Below, piece after piece: positions 57,738 through 64,000 of a DNA stretch of 64,000 nucleotides. Source of the stretch: Neostapfia colusana (taxonomy: Eukaryota > Streptophyta > Magnoliopsida > Poales > Poaceae); contig JASWHV010000010.1 of NCBI GenBank assembly GCA_030760725.1, positions 36,833,760-36,897,759 of the forward strand, read 5' to 3'. Position 1 is the first letter of the stretch, and the number at the start of each line of letters is the position of its first letter. The position numbers were made by a program, and so were the translations under genes. The notes beneath the pieces were generated by a model. It was not told the DNA's origin. It did not search any database and was given only the letters and a program-made list of their open reading frames with translations.

Positions 57738-60576
57738 CCGGCATCGAGTTTGCCATAGATTTGGTACCTGGAACTGCACCCATAGCTAAAAGACCATATA
57801 GGATGCCCGTCAACGAGTTAGTTAAACTCAAGAAGCAAATTCAAGAACAGTTGGAGAAGGGTTTTATCCGTCCAAGTTCATCACCGTGGGGAGCCCCGGT
57901 ACTCTTCGTGGACAAGAAGGACGGAACCCAAAGAATGTGCGTGGACTACAGGTCTCTCAACGAGGTGACAATCAAGAATAAATACCCTCTGCCCCGTATA
58001 GAGGACCTGTTCGATCAAATGAAAGGAGCCCAAGTATTCTCCAAGATTGATCCTCGGTCGGGATATTTCCAGCTGAAGATTAAGCCCTCCGATATACCAA
58101 AGACAGCCTTTCGGACACGGTATGGTTCATATGAATATACCGTTATGTCTTTTGGATTAATGAATGCACCCGCGTACTTCATGTACCTTATGAACAAGGT
58201 TTTTATGGAGTACTTGGACAAGTTCGTCGTGGTTTTCATCGACGACATTATGGTGTATTCAAAAAGTGAGGAGGAGCATGAAGAACATCTGAAATTGACC
58301 TTGCAGAAGTTGCGTGAGCATCAATTGTATGCCAAGCTCAACAAGTCTCAATTCTGGCTAAAGGAAATATCTTTCCTAGGCCACATCATCTCCAAGGAAG
58401 GGGTATCGGTTGATCCTGGAAAGGTGAGAGATGTTCTAAAGTGGGACCAACCGAGGAGCGTGAGGGATATTCGAAGTTTCCTTGGAATGGCAGGATACTA
58501 TCGGTGCTTCATTAAAGACTTCTCTAAGATAGCAAACCTATGACGGAGTTGCTAACGAAGGGAATAATCTTTCAATGGACACAAGCCTGCCAAGAAAGTT
58601 TTGAGGAACTCAAGGAAAGGATAACCACAGCACCAGTTCTGGTATTGCCAGACGTAAGCAAGAGCTTTGACATATATTGTGACGCGTCCAGACAAGGGCT
58701 CGGATGTGTACTCATGCAGGAAGGACAAGTGGTAGCCTATGCCTCACGACAATTAAAGAAGCACGAGCTTAACTATCCTACGCACGACTTGGAGTTAGCA
58801 GCAGTGGTGCATGCATTGAAGATTTGGAGACATTATATCCTTGGTCATTGATGTGAGATCTATACGGATCATAAAAGCCTCAAGTACATATTTACACAAA
58901 CTGACTTGAATTTGAGGCAACGTCGATGGTTAGAACTTATAAAGGATTATGATGTAGAAATCAACTACCACCCCGGGAAGGCCAATGTAGTAGCTGACGC
59001 ATTGAGCAGAAAGGGAGCATGCCACCAACTCACGATTCGGGAGCTATCACCCGAACTACGTAAGTAGTTCGAATGGTTACACCTCGGGTTCTTGAATAAC
59101 ATGGAAATAATGGAGATCCACTCCTCACTGGAGCAAGAAATAAGAAAGGGACAAGCAACGGACGAGGGGATCAAGGAAAGAATCCGACAAGGGATAGAAA
59201 AGGATTTCAAAGAGGATGAAAAGGGTACACTTTGGCTAGGAAAAAGGATTTGTGTGCCAAACCTAAGACACCTTCGCGACATGATATTACGGGAGGCACA
59301 TGATTCACCCTATTCCATACATCCAGGGAGCACCAAAATGTACAAGGACTTGAAAACTTTCTATTGGTGGGATGGTATGAAGAGGGATATAGCCGAATAT
59401 GTTGCCCTATGCGACACATGCCAACGGGTAAAAGCCGAACATCAAAAACCCGCTGGTTTGTTGCAACCTTTGAAAATACCTGAATGGAAATGGGAGGACA
59501 TCAGTATGAACTTTATTGTCGGATTGCCAAGAACTCAGTCAGGATACGACTCCATCTGGGTCATTGTGGACCGGTTGACGAAAACCGCCCATTTTCTTCC
59601 GATAAAGACCAGCTACAACGTTACACAGTTGGCAGAGTTGTACATGGAGCAGATTGTGTGCCGTCATGGAGTTCCGAAGGGGATAGTCTCAGATCGAGGT
59701 TCTCAGTTTACCTCTAGATTCTGGAGGAAGCTGCAGAAAGCCATGGGTACACGACTGGATTTTAGCTCCGCCTATCACCCACAAACAGATGGACAAACCG
59801 AGAGGACGAACCAAATTTTGGAGGACATGCTGAGAGCTTGCGCCTTGAAACGTGGGCGTAGTTGGGATAGGAGTTTACTGTATGCCGAGTTCTCCTATAA
59901 CAACAGCTATCAAGCTAGCTTGAAGATGTCGCCTTTCGAAGCCTTGTATGGTAGACGGTGTAGAACGCCGCTGTTCTGGAACGAGACCGGAGAGAACCAG
60001 GTGTTTGGACCTGAAGTACTACAAGAGGCTGAAAAGCAAGTCCAAACGATACGGTTAAACTTAAAGGCTGCTCAGTCACAACAGAAAGGCTATGCGGACA
60101 ATAGGCGTAGGAAGTTGACCTTTGAAGTAGGAGACTTCGTATACCTTAAGGTATCGCCTATCCGAGGCCAACGACGTTTCAACGTTAAAGGCGAGCTAGC
60201 GCCTTGCTACATCAGACCATTTAAGATTTTGGACAAGCGAGGAGAAGTAGCCTATCAACTAGAGCTCCCAAACCACCTTTGCGACGTACATGACATGTTT
60301 CATGTATCCCAGCTCAAGAAGTGCTTGAGAGTACCAGAGGAACAAGTGTCAATGGGAGAACTTGAACTTCAAGAAGACCTGACCTACGCAGAACACCCTG
60401 TCCGAATCTTGGACGTAAAGGAAAGGGTCACCCGAAACAAAGTGATTCGATGGTGCAAGGTACAATGGAGCCATCACACTGAAGCCGAAGCCACATGGGA
60501 ACGTGAAGAGGATATCAAGGCAGAATTTCCCCATCTATTTCCTAATAACGAATCTCGAGAGCGAGATTCAATTTAA
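57738..60576 (+). pseudogene. pol: Family C pol: RT, RNase H, integrase, chromodomain (broken)
   Basis: RT in a shifted frame to 58543, with FIDDIMVYS near 58235 and DPRSGYFQ in place of the usual DLRSGYHQ. A 1-nt loss near 58532 restores the original frame. RNase H follows (YCDASRQGLG), then TGA at 58849-58851 and TAG at 59065-59067. From 59092 the last 494 codons are open: HHCC finger (YSIHPGS, CDTC), integrase core (NFIVGLP with Asn-Phe where relatives have Asp-Phe, so the first catalytic Asp is lost; SDRGSQF; QTERTNQ) and chromodomain (YAEHPVRILDVKE, EATWEREEDIK). Integrase is therefore probably inactive even where open. Confidence 0.92.
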
Positions 60577-60586
60577 GGGGGGTAGA
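60570..60586 (+). other. Polypurine tract, family C
   Basis: AATTTAAGGGGGGTAGA, two bases before the 3' LTR at 60589. Confidence 0.85.
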
Positions 60587-60588
60587 TT

Positions 60589-63576
60589 TGTGACACCCTC
60601 ATCTCGGGTGTCAGCATATGTTCATGTTTTATGAAGAAGAAAACATTGTAAGAAAAGATGAAACAATGACAAATACCAAAAAGATAGCCAATAAAGCTCT
60701 CCGAGAACGCCGAAGGCAACTTCCACGGCCAGCAGACCACGTGGCGCGTTCGGAGCTCATCCCCGAGAAATTTGGGAGAAGGTCCGCCGCTAAACTAGCT
60801 ACGTGGCAGGCTCGGGGGTCACCTCCTCAATTGGAAAGAGGTCCGACCCTGTGGGACATGTGCTGCCCACGGAGCTAGCGTCTGCGGAAGAAGCAAAGGC
60901 ATTTTTCATAGGACACATGTCATCGTCGGAGCTAGTCCTCGCGGAAATAAGAGGACCAGTCGCGCGGGATACGTGTCGATCTCGGAGCTCATCTCAGATA
61001 AGTGCGGATCTATCGAACACGTGTCGCCACCGGAGCTTATCACCGGACGGTCCGTCGCAGCTAAACACATGTCGACCTCGGGGCATGTCCCTGAGGAAAG
61101 AAGAGGGGGAAGACCGGCGCCAACACGTGGCATGCGCGGAGCTTGTCTCCGAAGAAGAGGGAGGTCTCGATCGATTGACACGCGGCATAATCGGAGCTCG
61201 TCTCTGCGGATGAGGAGATTCCAGGCCCGGAGGACACGTGGAGCTTCTGGAGCTCATCATCACGAAGGTAACGAGTCTGGAGCGATTTTTACGCGTAAAG
61301 ATGCCGGTACGCAACAGAAACCGATCTAAACTCCACGATGTTACCAAAGATAAGACGTCAGGATCCAACAAGATCTGAATAAGACTCTTATTCGGGATCC
61401 AATCAGATTAGGACTCTTCTCTTCTTGAATATAAATAGAACCCAAAACCTCTGGCCGAAACCACGAACTTCTCTTTCAACTCCTGAGCCGACGACTTAGA
61501 GCCCTAGCCCTAACTCGCCGAGCAAAACATCGCCGAAGCACAACAAGGGAGATCATCGGAGGAGAACCAAGCGGTCCGAGGAGGACCCCGAAGACAAGAA
61601 GAACGTGAGGTAGGACTTCAATACCACCTTACGACATCGTATTGTTCATCTCTTTGCATCTGTTCTTCGATTCCTTTCGAACGAAAGCCTTTTCGTGGGC
61701 AGAACACTCGGTGATCAGTTTTATCTAAAGACAAGATCATCGCCACGTTCATCTTTGATCTGAACACCTCTGTCCATGCAAGCCATGCAAGAGCACACCA
61801 ATCTAATAAAAATCATAGGATAGCATGCACATGCATCATCGCATCTAGTTTAAGGTTTGCGCATGATATTGATTGCTGTGAATCTTGTATGCACGTGAAT
61901 CATACATAGCAGGACAGGTTCAGGAAGCTATCTACGACGAACTACAGCAACCAGGTTTTGAGAATCAAGAGCAACCGGAACCGCAAGAACAAGGCAAGTG
62001 CTCCTTGACCATGTTGATCCTATGTTTTGGGTAAAACTATTTTGTTTTGCGAAAAGGTGTGTGTGCTGAGTCAAACATGATGGGAAAACCCTTTTATAGG
62101 AGTTTACTAGTGTTGATTAAACCATCCTTTTCGCCTGGGAAGTTTATGAGTCGGGTATGGTTTTTACTTTATGCTTCACTGAGTCCATGGGATTGGGAAG
62201 CGAGACAGATGTGTCTAGCTAACAGCACTCGTACTAATAATAAGTAATTGATAAGGTTAATGGACATGGATCGGAGGGAGATCTGGGCAAGCCTGGGTTT
62301 GTGAATGAGGTAGCATGAGATGGTGGTTTTGCTTGCCGTAGATCTAAGGACCGGTTCATGCATGCACATGCCAGGATAACAGTGCCACCACAAGGCCAAG
62401 TATTGGTGCGGCTTAGCTGAGTAATTAGGTAAGTTGCTAGAGTGTTATGGACTGTGGAAGGCGCGGGGAATGGGAGTCGAGTGAGGACTGCCCTGGGAAC
62501 TGCATGGCACAAGAGGGGGCCCGTGGGTGGGAGAATTGGAGATTCTAGCATGCCAGTGAAACCTTAGTGAGTCCATACATCTAGTAACCCCTTTGTAAAG
62601 GCTATTTTGTGATCTCTTGACCATACACCGACGGATGTGTACTGGTATAATGGAGGTTCTGCAGTCGCCGACGGGTGACGAAATCACAAACTTGTGGGCA
62701 AAGAGGTGCAAACTCTGCAGAGTTACTAAAACTATCATGATAGCCGAGCTTACGGTTACGAGCACCTGGCTAAACTGCCATGATTAGATGGGATGGTTAA
62801 CGGGATGGTTATTGGAATGGTTATTGGTAAGGTTCTTGGTTATGGTTATTGGTTTGATTATGGTTTGGTTTGGAACTGTGGAGTCCGGGAGATGAGATGG
62901 TTGCATGACTGGTGGGTCATGACATGAGATTGGTCTCGGTGCGAGACAAGGTTGTTTTATGAGGTGAGATGGTAGCGAATACGAGGAGGTATTCGTGAGT
63001 ATGAATAAAAGATTGGTTAATGTTCGGATGGAACACGGGAAGTGATGAAGGTATGTTGGTAATTTAATACATGCTGGGATCACATTCATCTAAAGTTAAG
63101 TTGCTGTTTTGTCATGGTTTTATAAATTTGCTTTTCTGCAAATAAGCCTTTTATACCTACCTTGTTTATGAGCTGCATATCATGTGTTATTCCCGCACTT
63201 GCTGAGTACATCATTGTGCCCAAACTTGCATTATTATTTCTTCATCAACAGCAAGAGAAGCCTATTATGAAGATCAAGTGGAACATTATGGCGTGTGATC
63301 TATTCTCAACCTTGCCTGTGGAGGGAGTAGAGATGGAGCCACTTCTGCTTAGTTTTGCTTCCGCATTAGTTTTTTCTTCCGCATTTAAATAAAGATTTCC
63401 GCTGCATAGAAATAAAGACTTCCGATGTGAGGTGTTGTAATAAACTCTGTTATTCGTGGTAATATATAATCTGAATTCAGTTTGTGGAACGTATGTGTAT
63501 GTGTGATGAACATCCTGGGCACACATATGCTTTAGTTCTCGGTTCTGTGGTTTTCCACAGAATTGATGGTGTCACA
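60589..63576 (+). repeat. Family C 3' LTR, 2988 bp
   Basis: Matches 52651-55658 with low divergence. Contains the G-box-like array (about 60738-61240), TATAAATA at 61430, exon-like blocks at 61913-61993 and 63252-63298, and AATAAA near 63439. Ends GGTGTCACA. Confidence 0.94.
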
Positions 63577-64000
63577 CTTGCGGTGTAAACACAGCGCCGA
63601 CGAGCTTCGCCGTGGTTTTGCCTTGGACCTCGTCGCCGATCACCTTCCAGGAACTCCGAGCTCAAGAAAACCCTCGAGGTGAGATCCCCGACCTCAACTC
63701 CACCGATCTATGCCATAAAATCACAGTTCTAGCGAGAATTCTCAAAGATCCGAAAGTCTCCGGCGAGATCGCCGCTTCCCGCCGCCGTGCGCCGCCGGCA
63801 GCGCCGCCAGCGCTCGATCAGAGCGACGTGGCCGCTTGTGCGCCGTTTATTTTAAATCGCACGGTAGGGTTTAAATCCCCGCGTACCGGTTCGACGTTAT
63901 AATCTCAGCCGTCGGTTTAAAATCGGACGGTCCACATCAGCCCTGCGTTATAAAGACTGGAAACTTCTGGGGTTCTCGGGAAATAAGAGTTAGCCCCGGA
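63577..64000 (+). repeat. Family B 3' LTR, continuation after nested insertion
   Basis: Resumes at CTTGCGGTGTAAACACAG, matching 43402 onward, including the end of the block 1 frame and its GAG|GTGAG donor. It is cut by the window end in the CCCCTGG-repeat part, where about 17 nt are missing relative to the 5' LTR. Confidence 0.92.

Larger units (their letters stand above)
52651..63576 (+). mobile_element. Family C Ty3/gypsy chromovirus, full length, 10.9 kb
   Basis: Complete element with two LTRs (52651-55658 and 60589-63576), nested in the family B 3' LTR. Target duplication: CATGC at 52646-52650 and CTTGC at 63577-63581, one base different; the uninterrupted LTR reads CTTGC at 43402. LTRs differ by scattered substitutions and a 20-odd-nt deletion near 63432 in the 3' copy. 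There is no ORF0. Gag-pol contains three stops and two frameshifts, so it is not autonomous now. Confidence 0.95.
42842..64000 (+). mobile_element. Family B retrotransposon, plus strand, 3' LTR interrupted and cut by window end
   Basis: 5' LTR 42842-46249, primer site, leader, ORF0, gag-pol, polypurine tract, then a 3' LTR at 52062-52650 that continues at 63577 after the nested family C element and runs off the window. This is the most complete family B copy here and shows the gene order against which the rearranged units can be read. CTAAC at 42837-42841 is the left flank; the matching right flank lies outside the window. Confidence 0.93.

Noticed and set aside
1..64000. CRISPR arrays, operons, attachment sites or bacterial mobile elements
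   Set aside because: No regularly spaced identical repeats with unique spacers and no prokaryotic genes; the whole window is explained by plant LTR retrotransposons.

Overview
The window reads as a stretch of plant nuclear heterochromatin, almost certainly from a grass. Everything I could assign is Ty3/gypsy LTR retrotransposon DNA of the chromovirus type: primer sites match plant initiator-Met tRNA, gag and pol are fused in one frame, and integrase carries a C-terminal chromodomain, as in the Tekay/Del clade. I see no host gene, rRNA, tRNA gene, CRISPR or bacterial feature. 'Grass' is inferred from the element type and the GC-rich LTR leaders; I cannot name the species.

Three related families are present, all with very long LTRs. 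Family A has LTRs of 3.9-4.0 kb beginning TGTRAGGGCC. Family B has LTRs of about 3.4 kb, TGTAACACCCC to GGGTGTGACA. Family C has LTRs of 3.0 kb beginning TGTGACACCC. A and B carry an extra sense ORF (ORF0) between the primer site and gag; C does not.

Layout: (1) 1-13166, a family A element on the minus strand, its 3' LTR cut by the window edge, inserted into the pol of (2) a family B element D, whose remaining gag-pol, ORF0 and 5' LTR occupy 13167-20735. (3) 17316-37248 is a chain of three minus-strand family B LTRs separated by rearranged internal pieces. In each piece a minus-strand pol remnant is joined to an inverted (plus-strand) leader/ORF0 or gag segment. The middle LTR also holds a plus-strand solo LTR (23030-26531, target duplication ATTCC). 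(4) 37249-41931 is the 3' end of a plus-strand family A element (pol tail, polypurine tract, 3' LTR). (5) 41932-42841 is a diverged, inverted family-A-like LTR piece. (6) 42842 to beyond the window end is a plus-strand family B element with decayed ORF0 and gag-pol. Its 3' LTR is interrupted by (7) a full-length family C element, 52651-63576, with target duplication CWTGC.

No copy has an uninterrupted gag-pol, so none looks autonomous, although LTR pairs are close to identical and the insertions look recent. The main unexpected signal lies inside the LTRs. All three families contain exon-like blocks with matching splice phases: a leader ending at a GT donor, a 69- or 81-nt acidic, Gln-rich block ending at a conserved AG|GCAAG donor, and a terminal block ending in a stop. 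These lie between the leader region and the 3' part of the LTR, so each LTR resembles a small intron-containing transcription unit. The exon lengths are unchanged in all ten copies. No AUG is visible in the first block, so translation is unproven. The family C promoter region also carries about ten G-box-like CACGTG cores at 48-62 bp spacing.
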